NCBI GenBank assembly: GCA_040002845.1
Contig: JBDUDR010000070.1
Span: forward strand, 1-13,676
Origin: JBDUDR01 sp040002845
GTDB lineage: Bacteria > Actinomycetota > Actinomycetes > Propionibacteriales > Nocardioidaceae
Length of the DNA: 13,676 nucleotides
Reading direction: 5' to 3'
Under the pieces are notes generated by a model. It was given only the letters and a program-made list of their open reading frames with translations, was not told the origin of the DNA and ran no database searches. The position numbers and the translations under genes are program-made. Each line of letters opens with the position of its first letter. The stretch's first letter is position 1. Positions 1 through 7,842 of the stretch are shown here, one piece after another.

Positions 1-1317
1 CCGGTCTTCACCGTGGCCGAGAACGTCATGCTCGGTCGCGAGCAGACCCGCGGGGTGGGCGTGCTCAACCGGGCGAAAGCCGCCGATCTCGTGCGTGATT
101 TGTCGAAGCGCTACGGGCTCGCAGTCGATCCGAATGCCTTGATCGAGGATCTGCCGGTGGGCGTGCAGCAGCGTGTCGAGATCATCAAGGCACTCGCCAA
201 CGATGCCAAGATCTTGATCCTGGATGAGCCGACAGCCGTTCTGACGCCGCAGGAGATCGACGAGCTGATGGGCATCATGCGGTCGCTGCGGGACAACGGC
301 ACCTCCATCGTGTTCATCACCCACAAGCTCAAGGAGGTCAAGGAGATCGCCGACCGGATCACCGTGATCAGGCGCGGCAAGGTCGTCGGGACCACGACAC
401 GCGATGCCAGCGAAACCGAGCTGGCCGAGATGATGGTCGGGCGCAACGTCCAGCTCACCGTCGACAAGTCGGCCGCCAAGCCAGGTGAAGTCGTCCTTGG
501 AGTCGAGCACATCACGGTCGTCGACGAACGAGGTGTCACCGTGGTCGAGGATGTGTCGTTCGAGGTACGAGCCGGCGAGATCTTCGCCATCGCGGGCGTG
601 CAGGGCAACGGCCAGACGGAGCTGATCAAGTCGTTGCTCGGGTTGGTGCGGCCGGCCGCGGGGGTGATCTCGCTGGTCGGGAAGGACATCTCCCGACACG
701 GCCCCCGTGAGAGCCTCGAGGACGGCATCGGCTACATCCCCGAGGACCGTAGCCACGACGGTTTCGTCGGATCGTTCACGGTGGCCGAGAACCTCGTGCT
801 GGATCTCTATCGCGACGAGCCGTTCTCATCCGGCTTTGCGTTGTCGTTGACGCAGGTGGGCACCAACGCGGGGCAACGCATCCAGGAGTTCGATATCCGT
901 ACGCAGTCGTCTGTCACCCCGGTGAGCTCCCTGTCTGGAGGCAACCAGCAGAAGGTGGTGGTGGCTCGCGAGCTGTCCAGACCGCTGAAGCTGCTGATCG
1001 CGTCGCAGCCGACCCGGGGTCTCGACGTGGGGTCTATCGAGTTCGTACACAAACGGATCGTGCAACAACGGGACAAGGGGACCGCCGTGGTCATCGTGTC
1101 CACCGAGCTCGACGAGGTCTTCGGGCTGGCGGACCGGATCGCCGTCATGTTCGCCGGCCGCATCGTCGGAGTTGTCGACCCCGGCATCTCACGCGAGGAC
1201 ATCGGAATGTTGATGGCCGGTGCTCAGGTGGGTGCACATGGCGGCGGAAGCGCAGCCGCCTCGTCCCGTAAGGACGATCCGTCGACAATGCCCGACCGGG
1301 GAGCCGGCCATGAATGA
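1..1317 (+). CDS. Nucleoside ABC transporter ATP-binding protein (COG3845, YufO/NupO type), 5'-truncated by window edge
   Basis: This is the ATPase of a BMP-type nucleoside importer, with two fused nucleotide-binding domains. It is open at base 1. The first visible residues (PVFTVAENVMLG) normally lie just after the Q-loop of domain 1, so roughly 90-100 residues, including the first Walker A, lie outside the window. Domain 1 shows a signature-like stretch (PVGVQQRVEI, near 160-183) and a Walker B (LILDEPTAVL, near 214-243). Domain 2 starts near 490. It has a P-loop without GK[ST] (GVQGNGQTEL, 595-624), a good signature (LSGGNQQK, about 931-954) and a Walker B in which DEP is replaced by SQP (LLIASQPTRGLD, 991-1026). 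As I recall the family, degeneracy of the second site is typical, so it is not evidence of decay. The stop overlaps the next start by 8 bp. The usual partner upstream, a substrate-binding lipoprotein, is not visible. Confidence 0.93.
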   Translation, partial: PVFTVAENVMLGREQTRGVGVLNRAKAADLVRDLSKRYGLAVDPNALIEDLPVGVQQRVEIIKALANDAKILILDEPTAVLTPQEIDELMGIMRSLRDNGTSIVFITHKLKEVKEIADRITVIRRGKVVGTTTRDASETELAEMMVGRNVQLTVDKSAAKPGEVVLGVEHITVVDERGVTVVEDVSFEVRAGEIFAIAGVQGNGQTELIKSLLGLVRPAAGVISLVGKDISRHGPRESLEDGIGYIPEDRSHDGFVGSFTVAENLVLDLYRDEPFSSGFALSLTQVGTNAGQRIQEFDIRTQSSVTPVSSLSGGNQQKVVVARELSRPLKLLIASQPTRGLDVGSIEFVHKRIVQQRDKGTAVVIVSTELDEVFGLADRIAVMFAGRIVGVVDPGISREDIGMLMAGAQVGAHGGGSAAASSRKDDPSTMPDRGAGHE

Positions 1318-2518
1318 GCAGGCGAAGACCGAGCAGCCGGCCCCATCAGATGGACCCGGCGAACCTCCGGTTGCCAGGAATGCCGTCGCCAACCTGTCGG
1401 CGTACCTGCCGACAGTCACGCTCACCATCGCCTCGATCGTGCTCGCGCTGCTGGTCGGCGCGGTGCTCATCATCGTCAGCAACGATGACGCCCTGTCCAA
1501 GTTCTCCTACTTCTTCTCTGCGCCGCTCGACGGCATCAAGGCCGGGTTGAACGCGGTCGGCGACGCCTACTGGGCGTTGCTGAAGGGATCTGTCGGGTCT
1601 GGCGCGGCCCTGAGCGGAACCTTGGAGAAGGCCGCTCCGCTGATCTGCGGCGGCCTGGGTGTCTCCCTCGCGTTCCGGGCCGGGCTCTTCAACATCGGCG
1701 CCCAGGGGCAGCTGATCGCCGGCGCAACCGCCGCCGCCTACGTGGGGTTCACCTGGAACCTTCCGGTAGTCGTGCACCTGCTGGTGGCGCTGATCGCGGC
1801 GCTGGTCGCCGGTGGCGTCTGGGGTGGGATCGTCGGTCTGCTGAAGGCGCAGACCGGCGCACACGAGGTGATCCTCACGATCATGCTCAACTACGTCGCG
1901 GTGCAGATCTTGCGTTGGCTGCTCGGCCTCAATGCATTCCAGGCTCCAGGCTCTGACAACCCCACCAGTCCGGTGGTCGACTCAGACGCTCGGTTTCCCC
2001 AGCTGTTCGGCGTACATCTCGGGTTCTATGTTGCGGTGCTCGCTGCCGTCGGCGTCTGGTGGTTGCTCTCCCGCACTACGCTGGGCTTCGAGATGCGTGC
2101 GGTGGGCGCCAACCCGGACGCGGCCCGGACAGCGGGCATGAGTGTGGCGAAGGCGTACGTGCTGGCGATGGTGATCGCGGGTCTGCTGGCGGGTCTCGCT
2201 GGTGCGCAACAGATCGTGGGCCACCAAGACCCGCTCACCGACGGCATCGCCGGGTCGATCGGATTCGACTCGATCACGGTGGCGTTGTTGGGACGAGCCA
2301 CGCCGAGTGGCACCGTGCTGGCCGCCTTGTTGTTCGGCGCCTTGCAGTCCGGCGGGATCCAGATGCAGGCCGCGACCGGCACTCCGCTCAGTTTGAGCAC
2401 GGTGCTGCAGGCTCTCATCGTGTTGTTCATCGCCGCTCCGGCGCTGGTCAGGGCAATAGTCAGGATCCGGAGCCAGGACGGTGGCGGCACCGTACTCGCG
2501 AAGGGCTGGAACGCATGA
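1310..2518 (+). CDS. Nucleoside ABC transporter permease 1 (COG4603, YufP/NupP type)
   Basis: This 402-residue membrane permease is one of two that form the import channel with the upstream ATPase. After a polar N-terminus of about 30 residues come repeated hydrophobic segments. Family landmarks are the RAGLFNIGAQGQL motif, GAHEVILTIMLNYVA, and the cytoplasmic coupling-helix region MRAVGANPDAARTAGM near the C-terminal third. I chose ATG 1310 because it overlaps the ATPase stop (8 bp) and has a GGGGAG ribosome site just upstream. A longer in-frame start at 1220 would lie inside the ATPase gene and adds no family sequence. Its stop overlaps the next start as ATGA. The substrate is inferred from the family and from the cdd/deoA genes that follow; ribonucleosides and deoxynucleosides cannot be told apart. 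Confidence 0.93.
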   Translation: MNEQAKTEQPAPSDGPGEPPVARNAVANLSAYLPTVTLTIASIVLALLVGAVLIIVSNDDALSKFSYFFSAPLDGIKAGLNAVGDAYWALLKGSVGSGAALSGTLEKAAPLICGGLGVSLAFRAGLFNIGAQGQLIAGATAAAYVGFTWNLPVVVHLLVALIAALVAGGVWGGIVGLLKAQTGAHEVILTIMLNYVAVQILRWLLGLNAFQAPGSDNPTSPVVDSDARFPQLFGVHLGFYVAVLAAVGVWWLLSRTTLGFEMRAVGANPDAARTAGMSVAKAYVLAMVIAGLLAGLAGAQQIVGHQDPLTDGIAGSIGFDSITVALLGRATPSGTVLAALLFGALQSGGIQMQAATGTPLSLSTVLQALIVLFIAAPALVRAIVRIRSQDGGGTVLAKGWNA

Positions 2519-3789
2519 GCACCGTGGAGGCGACCGCTGCGGACGCGCCAGCCGTCGTCGTACGCAACCCGGTTGAGACACGGCGGCGCATCAGGGTGGG
2601 TGTGATCGTCGGGATCTCGGCGCTGCTGATGCTCTGGATGTGGGTGACCACCAAGAGCGGCGACGTCAGCTTTGCCCCGACGAGTCCGTTCGACGAGCAC
2701 CAACTGTCACCGATCACGTTCCCTGCGCAGCAGACCGCCCTGATCTCGCTGCTGATCATGGTCGGGTTGGGGCTCGCATGCGTCTTCACCCGCGGTGCGG
2801 TGGCCGCCACCCTCGGTTTCGTGGTCGGGGTGGCCTTCCTGCTGGGCTTCCTGTGCTGGGCGTACGCCGGGCAGCCGTTGCCGATCACCAACCCGCTCCA
2901 GGGAACGCTGAGTTATGCCACTCCACTGATCTTTGGGGCGATGGCTGGCGCTCTCGGCGAACGTGCGGGCGTCATCAACATCGCGATCGAGGGACAGTTC
3001 CTGGCCGGGGCCTTCGCCGCGTCGGTGTCCGCGACCGTGTTCGGCAACTACATGGGTTTGATCGGCGGTGCGGCCGCGGGCGTCGTGATCGCTGCGCTGC
3101 TGGCGTTGTTCGCGATCCGCTATCTGGTCAACCAGATCGTGCTCGGCGTGGTTCTGGTGGTGTTCGCCGGTGGCATCACCAGCTTCCTGCTCGATCAGAT
3201 ACCCCAGGACAAGCAGCTGACGCTGAACAACCCCGTGGTGCTGCAGCCGAAGGCCATCCCCGGGCTTTCGAACATCCCGGTCGTGGGTCCGGCGCTGTTC
3301 ACCCAGACCGTGCTGGTCTACATCATGTACGCCTCGGTGGTGCTCGTGACCTTCCTGCTGTTCGAGACCAAGTGGGGGTTGCGGGTGCGCGCGGTCGGGG
3401 AGCATCCCACGGCAGCCGACACGGTCGGAATCAAGGTGAAGTGGGTCAGGTGGCAGGCCGTCCTGCTGGGCGGGGTGTTCGCGGGCCTCGGCGGCGCCTT
3501 CTTCACGGTCGGCACAAATGGTGCCTTCGACAAGGACGTCTCAGCGGGCAACGGCTTCATCGCGCTGGCGGCGCTCATCATGGGGCGATGGCACCCGATC
3601 GGCGCGACCCTGGCCGCCCTCTTCTTCGGATTCGTATTTCAGATGCAGAATCAGCTGCAGCTGCTGCAGCGGATCCCCAGCGAGCTGCTCGGGATGACCC
3701 CGTACATCGCCACCGTGATCGCGGTTGCCGGCTTCGTCGGGCGGGTGCGTCCGCCGGCTGCCGACGGCGAGCCGTACGTCAAGGGTTAA
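2515..3789 (+). CDS. Nucleoside ABC transporter permease 2 (COG1079, YufQ/NupQ type)
   Basis: This 424-residue polytopic membrane protein is the second permease of the importer. An N-terminal cytoplasmic tail of about 30 residues precedes the first membrane segment (GVIVGISALLMLWMWV). Recognisable family sequence includes ALGERAGVINIAIEGQF, the long hydrophobic run NQIVLGVVLVVFAGGITSFL, and the ATPase-contact region RAVGEHPTAADTVGI. ATG 2515 overlaps the previous stop by 4 bp, implying translational coupling and equal stoichiometry with permease 1. An upstream in-frame start at 2059 would read through permease 1 out of frame and is not credible. The gene ends 4 bp before cdd, which ties transport to nucleoside breakdown in one transcript. 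Confidence 0.93.
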   Translation: MSTVEATAADAPAVVVRNPVETRRRIRVGVIVGISALLMLWMWVTTKSGDVSFAPTSPFDEHQLSPITFPAQQTALISLLIMVGLGLACVFTRGAVAATLGFVVGVAFLLGFLCWAYAGQPLPITNPLQGTLSYATPLIFGAMAGALGERAGVINIAIEGQFLAGAFAASVSATVFGNYMGLIGGAAAGVVIAALLALFAIRYLVNQIVLGVVLVVFAGGITSFLLDQIPQDKQLTLNNPVVLQPKAIPGLSNIPVVGPALFTQTVLVYIMYASVVLVTFLLFETKWGLRVRAVGEHPTAADTVGIKVKWVRWQAVLLGGVFAGLGGAFFTVGTNGAFDKDVSAGNGFIALAALIMGRWHPIGATLAALFFGFVFQMQNQLQLLQRIPSELLGMTPYIATVIAVAGFVGRVRPPAADGEPYVKG

Positions 3790-3793
3790 ACCC

Positions 3794-4231
3794 ATGCCAG
3801 TCCCCGATCGCGTGATCGACTGGACCAGCCTCCGAGCCGACGCTGCCGAGGTGATGACGCGCGCCTACACGCCGTACTCGCAGTTTCGGGTGGGCGCGGC
3901 GGCCGTGGTGGACGACGGTCGTGTCGTGGTCGGGTGCAATGTCGAGAACGCCGCCTACGGTGTCGTGCTGTGTGCTGAGTGCGGTCTGGTGTCGTCGCTG
4001 TTTGCGACGGGGGGCGGCAGGTTGGTGGCCTTCACCTGCTGCAACGCCGATCGCGCGCTGCTGATGCCGTGTGGACGCTGCCGCCAGCTCCTGTGGGAGC
4101 ACGGCGGCCCGGACCTGCTGGTGGACACGCCGTCTGGTGTACGCCCGATGAGCGAGCTGTTGCCCGACGCGTTCGGGCCCGATGACCTGTTCAGGATCGG
4201 CGACCGGGATCGGCGGCCGGCTGGTGACTGA
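3794..4231 (+). CDS. cdd: Cytidine deaminase
   Basis: This cytosolic zinc enzyme converts cytidine and deoxycytidine to uridine and deoxyuridine. At 145 residues it has the size of the small tetrameric class. The substrate loop YTPYSQFRVGAA is at residues 26-37 and CNVENAAYG at 48-56. The zinc and catalytic residues are Cys60 with the proton-shuttle Glu62 (CAE) and Cys93/Cys96 (PCGRCRQ), so the active site is complete. ATG 3794 follows the permease stop by 4 bp and has AAGGG 8 bp upstream, inside the end of the permease gene. The stop overlaps the GTG of the phosphorylase gene by 8 bp. Order cdd-deoA-add is known from mycobacteria; here add is separated by a reversed gene. Confidence 0.96.
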   Translation: MPVPDRVIDWTSLRADAAEVMTRAYTPYSQFRVGAAAVVDDGRVVVGCNVENAAYGVVLCAECGLVSSLFATGGGRLVAFTCCNADRALLMPCGRCRQLLWEHGGPDLLVDTPSGVRPMSELLPDAFGPDDLFRIGDRDRRPAGD

Positions 4232-5543
4232 GACCTTCGACGCGGTCGAGGTCATCGCGACCAAGCGCGACAGACGCGAGCTGACCGACGACCAGATCGA
4301 CTGGGTGATCGACGCGTACACCCGTGGCGTGGTGGCGGAGGAGCAGATGAGCGCGCTGGCGATGGCGATCGTGCTCAACGGCATGACCCGGCGGGAGGTG
4401 GGGCGCTGGACGAACGCGATGATCGCTTCGGGCGAGCGGATGGACTTCTCGTCGTTGTCGCGGCGTACCTCTGACAAACATTCGACCGGCGGGGTGGGTG
4501 ACAAGATCACCCTGCCGCTGGCGCCGTTGGTGGCGGCCTGCGGGGTGGCGGTGCCGCAGCTGTCGGGCCGCGGTCTCGGCCACACCGGCGGCACGCTGGA
4601 CAAGCTCGAGTCGATCCCAGGCTGGCGGGCAGATCTGTCGACCCGCGAGATGCTCGATCAGCTGGAGGACGTCGGCGCCGTCATCTGCGCGGCGGGCGAT
4701 GGTCTGGCTCCGGCCGACAAGAAGCTGTACGCCCTTCGCGACGTGACCGCGACCGTGGAGTCGATCCCGCTCATCGCCAGCTCGATCATGAGCAAGAAGA
4801 TCGCCGAGGGCACCGGCGCGCTCGTCCTCGACGTCAAGGTGGGCACCGGCGCGTTCATGAAGAACGTCGACCAGGCTCGGCAGCTTGCGCGCACAATGGT
4901 CGACCTGGGCTCCGATGCCGGCGTCACGACGGTCGCTCTGCTGACCGACATGTCGACCCCGCTGGGACTGACGGCGGGCAATGCCCTGGAGGTGCGCGAG
5001 TCGGTCGACGTGCTAGCCGGCGGAGGACCATCCGACGTCGTCGAGCTCACCCTGGCACTGGCCCGGGAGATGCTGTCAGCTGCTGGGCGTACCGACATCG
5101 ACCCGGCAGACAAGCTCGCTGACGGTTCGGCGATGGACGTGTGGAGGGCGATGATCTCGGCGCAAGGCGGAGACCCCGATGCAGAGCTGCCCCGCGCCTC
5201 GGACTCCCACGTGGTGGAGGCGCCGGTCACGGGAGCGCTCACTCGACTGGATGCGTTGTCGGTGGGCGTGGCGGCATGGCGGCTCGGGGCCGGCCGGGCG
5301 CGTCGTGACGAACCTGTGCAGGCTGGCGCGGGAGTACAGATGCACGCCAAGCCGGGGGATCATGTGGTGCGTGGCCAGGCCCTGCTGACCCTGCACACGG
5401 ACACGCCGGACCGGGTCGGGCGAGCCTTGGAGGCACTCGAGGGTGCATTCGACGTCCGCTCCCTCGACGCCGGGTCGCCAGACGAGCCCCCGCCGGCTGG
5501 CGTGCCCCCAGGGTCGGCGATCGTCCTCGACCGCGTCGCCTAA
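4224..5543 (+). CDS. deoA: Thymidine / pyrimidine-nucleoside phosphorylase
   Basis: This 439-residue enzyme reversibly splits thymidine (and in some relatives uridine) with phosphate to give free base and deoxyribose-1-phosphate. Family landmarks are the phosphate-binding KHSTGGVGDK (residues 85-94), the family signature SGRGLGHTGGTLDKLE (114-129) and SIMSKKIAEGTGALVLDVK (187-205), followed by the C-terminal domain with the HAKPGDHVVRGQ turn. The GTG start at 4224 was chosen because VTETFDAVEVIATKRD matches the usual N-terminus. The in-frame ATG at 4182 only adds residues encoded inside cdd. No strong ribosome site is seen, so translation is probably coupled to cdd through the 8-bp overlap. 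The Lys residue that distinguishes pyrimidine- from thymidine-specific enzymes was not checked, so substrate breadth is open. Confidence 0.94.
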   Translation: MTETFDAVEVIATKRDRRELTDDQIDWVIDAYTRGVVAEEQMSALAMAIVLNGMTRREVGRWTNAMIASGERMDFSSLSRRTSDKHSTGGVGDKITLPLAPLVAACGVAVPQLSGRGLGHTGGTLDKLESIPGWRADLSTREMLDQLEDVGAVICAAGDGLAPADKKLYALRDVTATVESIPLIASSIMSKKIAEGTGALVLDVKVGTGAFMKNVDQARQLARTMVDLGSDAGVTTVALLTDMSTPLGLTAGNALEVRESVDVLAGGGPSDVVELTLALAREMLSAAGRTDIDPADKLADGSAMDVWRAMISAQGGDPDAELPRASDSHVVEAPVTGALTRLDALSVGVAAWRLGAGRARRDEPVQAGAGVQMHAKPGDHVVRGQALLTLHTDTPDRVGRALEALEGAFDVRSLDAGSPDEPPPAGVPPGSAIVLDRVA

Positions 5544-5548
5544 CCGCC

Positions 5549-5611
5549 GATCCGACACTTATTCGGCGCGATCCGACACTTATTCGGCGCGATCCGACAC
5601 TTGTTCCCGCA
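5549..5611. repeat. Three tandem 21-bp direct repeats
   Basis: Immediately after the deoA stop there are three head-to-tail 21-bp units. Units 1 (5549-5569) and 2 (5570-5590) are identical. Unit 3 (5591-5611) keeps the first 12 bases (GATCCGACACTT) and then diverges. The period equals about two turns of B-DNA, so the copies would present the same face to a protein. Read on the minus strand the units give an in-frame seven-residue repeat (NKCRIAP). No ribosome site or domain supports a real gene there. There are no spacers, so it is not a CRISPR. Function unknown. Confidence 0.9.
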
Positions 5612-5700
5612 ATCTGAAACCGCGGCTGTCCCTCGCCGCCGGCAGAGCATTTCCCATGCAGATCTGTCACCGCGTGGACTCCTGATCGAAGCGCCAATTG

Positions 5701-5717
5701 CGCCGGCCCCACCGGCG
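5701..5717. terminator. GC-rich hairpin between convergent deoA and fabG
   Basis: A perfect 6-bp stem, CGCCGG / CCGGCG, encloses the 5-base loop CCCCA. It lies between the ends of two genes that face each other. There is no T-run on either side, which is common for actinobacterial terminators but leaves the call uncertain. Confidence 0.4.
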
Positions 5718-5720
5718 TGT

Positions 5721-5750
5721 CCCGCCGACAACCTGGCGTCTCGGCGGGAG
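5721..5750. repeat. Hairpin repeat copy 1, possible bidirectional terminator
   Basis: The arms CCCGCCGA (5721-5728) and TCGGCGGG (5741-5748) form a perfect 8-bp stem around a 12-base loop, ending 6 bp before the fabG stop codon. The 29 bases 5722-5750 reappear with three differences at 7768-7796, in the same orientation and again between convergent genes. The hairpin is seen directly. A REP-like or terminator role is inference. Confidence 0.65.
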
Positions 5751-5754
5751 AAGG

Positions 5755-6510
5755 TCAGGATCTGGGGCCGCCTGCTATGTACAGGACCTGCCCCGAGACA
5801 AATGATGAGGCGTCGCTGACGAAGAACGCCACGGCGTTGGCGATATCAGCTGGTACGCCGACCCGACCCACCGGAATCGTCTCGACAGCAGCGGCCTGAA
5901 ACTCTTCAAAGGTCATCCCGACTCGTTCGGCGGTCGCCGCCGTCATGTCGGTGGCGATGAAACCCGGAGCGATCGCATTCACCGTGACACCGAACCGGCC
6001 CAGCTCGATCGCGAGCGTCTTGGTGAAGCCCTGGACACCCGCCTTCGCGGTCGAGTAGTTGGCCTGGCCCCGATTCCCGAGCGCGGAGGTGCTCGATAGG
6101 TTCACGATTCGCCCCCAGCCGGCCTGGGTCATGTAACCCTGCGTGGCCCGGCTCATCAGGAAATGCCCGCGCAGGTGGACGGCAAGCACTGTGTCCCACT
6201 CGTCGTCGCTCATCTTGAACAGCAAGTTGTCGCGCGTGATCCCGGCGTTGTTGATCAACACCATCGGTGCGCCGAGCTCCTCGACAACCCGGCGTACGGC
6301 CGCCTCCACCGAGTCGCGGACCGCGACATCGACTTCGACAGCCAGCGCCTTGCCGCCGGCGTCTTCGATGGAGTCCACCGTCGTCGCGCATGCCGCCTCA
6401 TCGAGATCCAGCACGCCAACAGCGAACCCGTCGACCGCGAGTCGCCGAGCGACAGCAGCCCCGATTCCGCGGGCCGCGCCGGTGACGATGGCGGTACGAG
6501 TCTCTGGCAC
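5755..6510 (-). CDS. Short-chain dehydrogenase, FabG-type 3-oxoacyl-ACP reductase-like
   Basis: This 251-residue classical SDR would be a cytosolic NAD(P)H-dependent oxidoreductase. The Rossmann motif TGAARGIG is at residues 10-17, NNAG at 87-90, and the catalytic triad is Ser139, Tyr152 and Lys156 (YSTAK). The ending FVSGQVLYIAGGP is typical of FabG-like proteins, so ketoacyl-ACP or acetoacetyl-CoA reduction is the best guess; the real substrate is not determined by sequence. The GTG start at 6510 has AGGAG 6 bp upstream. A TAnnnT match (TAGGTT) lies upstream on the minus strand, but without a good -35. The gene sits reversed between deoA and add, genes that are adjacent in mycobacteria, and it has no obvious link to nucleosides. 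Confidence 0.9.
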   Translation of the reverse strand: MPETRTAIVTGAARGIGAAVARRLAVDGFAVGVLDLDEAACATTVDSIEDAGGKALAVEVDVAVRDSVEAAVRRVVEELGAPMVLINNAGITRDNLLFKMSDDEWDTVLAVHLRGHFLMSRATQGYMTQAGWGRIVNLSSTSALGNRGQANYSTAKAGVQGFTKTLAIELGRFGVTVNAIAPGFIATDMTAATAERVGMTFEEFQAAAVETIPVGRVGVPADIANAVAFFVSDASSFVSGQVLYIAGGPRS

Positions 6511-6594
6511 GACGTACTCCTGTGGCTCGAGTGGGCGCTGGCGTCAGGGCAACCTAGCCGAGGTTACCGGGTGCCATGACCGCGATCAGGATGC

Positions 6595-6623
6595 GTGGAC
6601 GAGAGCCGGTCTGGTGACAAGAT
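6595..6623 (+). promoter_or_regulatory. Possible add promoter giving a leaderless transcript
   Basis: GTGGAC (6595-6600) and CAAGAT (6618-6623) are separated by 17 bp. The -10-like hexamer ends 6 bp before the add ATG, and there is no Shine-Dalgarno sequence in front of that ATG. This is the arrangement expected of a leaderless actinobacterial gene, though both hexamers match the consensus only partly. It lies in the 119-bp gap between divergent fabG and add. Confidence 0.3.
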
Positions 6624-6629
6624 GACCGC

Positions 6630-7727
6630 ATGCCAACACCCGAGTCCATCGCCGCCGCGCCGAAGGTCTTGCTGCACGACCACCTCGATGGTGGGCTGCG
6701 ACCTCAAACCGTCCTCGAGCTGGCGGCGGACGTCGGACATCAGCTGCCATCCGGCGACGCCACCAAGCTGGCGACCTGGTTCGCCGAGGCCTCTCACAGC
6801 GGCTCGCTGGTCCGCTACCTGGAGACTTTCGAGCACACGGTCGCGGTCATGCAGACCCCCGACGCGATCGCGCGGGTGGCAGCGGAATGTGTGGAAGATC
6901 TCGCCGCCGACGGGGTCGTCTATGCCGAGGTGCGATACGCCCCGGAGCAGCATCTGGGGGCCGGGTTGAGCCTGTCCGAGGTGGTCGAGGCAGTTCGCGA
7001 CGGCTTCGTACTCGGGGAGGAACGCTCGTCAGCGTCCGGTCGACCAATCGTCGTACGGCAACTCCTAACGGCGATGCGCCATCAGGCTCGGTCCATGGAG
7101 ATCGCCGAACTGGCAGTGCACTACCGCGACCAGGGAGTGGTCGGCTTCGACATCGCCGGGGCGGAGGCCGGTTACCCGCCGACCAGGCATCTGGACGCGT
7201 TCGAATATCTGCAGCGCGAGAACGCCCGCTTCACGATCCATGCAGGGGAGGCGTTCGGGTTGCCGTCGATCTGGCAGGCGATCCAGTGGTGCGGCGCGGA
7301 CCGGCTCGGACACGGCGTGCGCATCGTGGACGACATCACCAGCCGTGAGGATGGGTCCGCGGCCCTAGGGTGGCTCGCATCGTATGTGCGCGACACCCGG
7401 CTGCCCTTGGAGATGTGCCCATCGTCCAACGTCCAGACCGGCGCCGCCGACTCCATCGGTACGCATCCGATCGGGTTGCTCACCAAACTGCGCTTCCGAG
7501 TGACGGTCAACACTGACAACCGGCTCATGAGCGGCACAACCATGAGCAGGGAGATGTCCTTGCTGTGCGATGCGTTCGGGTACGACCTCGCAGAGCTCCG
7601 GTGGTTCACGATCAACGCCATGAAGAGCTCGTTCCTGCCGTTCGACCAGCGGCTGGCCATCATCGACGACGTGATCAAGCCCGGGTACGCCGCCCTCACC
7701 CTGAATGCACCGACGCCGATCGAGTGA
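6630..7727 (+). CDS. add: Adenosine deaminase
   Basis: This 365-residue zinc hydrolase converts (deoxy)adenosine to (deoxy)inosine in the cytosol, for purine salvage or catabolism. Zinc ligands are His16 and His18 (HDHLDGG), His204 (in HAGEAFG, with catalytic Glu207) and Asp296 (NTDNRLMSG). His228 (LGHGVRI) is the catalytic histidine. All key residues are present and the length is normal for the family. The ATG at 6630 has no ribosome site. The next in-frame candidates would cut into the first zinc motif, so a leaderless message is likely. It is transcribed apart from cdd-deoA, with fabG reversed between them. No purine nucleoside phosphorylase is present in the window to use the inosine. Confidence 0.96.
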   Translation: MPTPESIAAAPKVLLHDHLDGGLRPQTVLELAADVGHQLPSGDATKLATWFAEASHSGSLVRYLETFEHTVAVMQTPDAIARVAAECVEDLAADGVVYAEVRYAPEQHLGAGLSLSEVVEAVRDGFVLGEERSSASGRPIVVRQLLTAMRHQARSMEIAELAVHYRDQGVVGFDIAGAEAGYPPTRHLDAFEYLQRENARFTIHAGEAFGLPSIWQAIQWCGADRLGHGVRIVDDITSREDGSAALGWLASYVRDTRLPLEMCPSSNVQTGAADSIGTHPIGLLTKLRFRVTVNTDNRLMSGTTMSREMSLLCDAFGYDLAELRWFTINAMKSSFLPFDQRLAIIDDVIKPGYAALTLNAPTPIE

Positions 7728-7767
7728 CCAGCGAGGAGCCAACCTCTGCCGCGACACGCCGACCAAA

Positions 7768-7796
7768 CCGCCGACAAGCTGGCGTCTCGGCGAGAT
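7768..7796. repeat. Hairpin repeat copy 2
   Basis: This 29-base stretch matches 5722-5750 except at three positions (7778, 7793, 7796), in the same orientation. The shared core includes CCGCCGACAA and CTGGCGTCTCGGCG. The stem here is reduced to CGCCGA/TCGGCG by one of the changes. As with the first copy, it lies between two converging genes (add and the GNAT gene), 40 bp after the add stop. The rest of this 115-bp gap shows no further clear structure. Confidence 0.65.
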
Positions 7797-7842
7797 GGTG
7801 ACCGATGGGGAGGCGGCGGGGCCTGGCCAGCGCGGGCGTTGC

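Noticed and set aside
589..1029. Degenerate second ATPase site as a sign of gene decay
   Set aside because: Loss of GK[ST] and of the DE pair in the second domain is, as I recall, normal for this nucleoside transporter family; the rest of the domain is intact.
1982..3405. Large minus-strand ORFs over the permease genes
   Set aside because: High-GC shadow frames with Arg/Pro/His-rich low-complexity translations and no family motifs; the plus strand encodes two complete permeases.
5549..5611. CRISPR array
   Set aside because: The units are directly abutting with no spacers and no cas genes are present.
5540..5731. A 63-residue minus-strand protein with an NKCRIAP repeat
   Set aside because: It is explained by the 21-bp DNA repeat being a multiple of three; no ribosome site, no recognisable domain, and it spans both hairpins.
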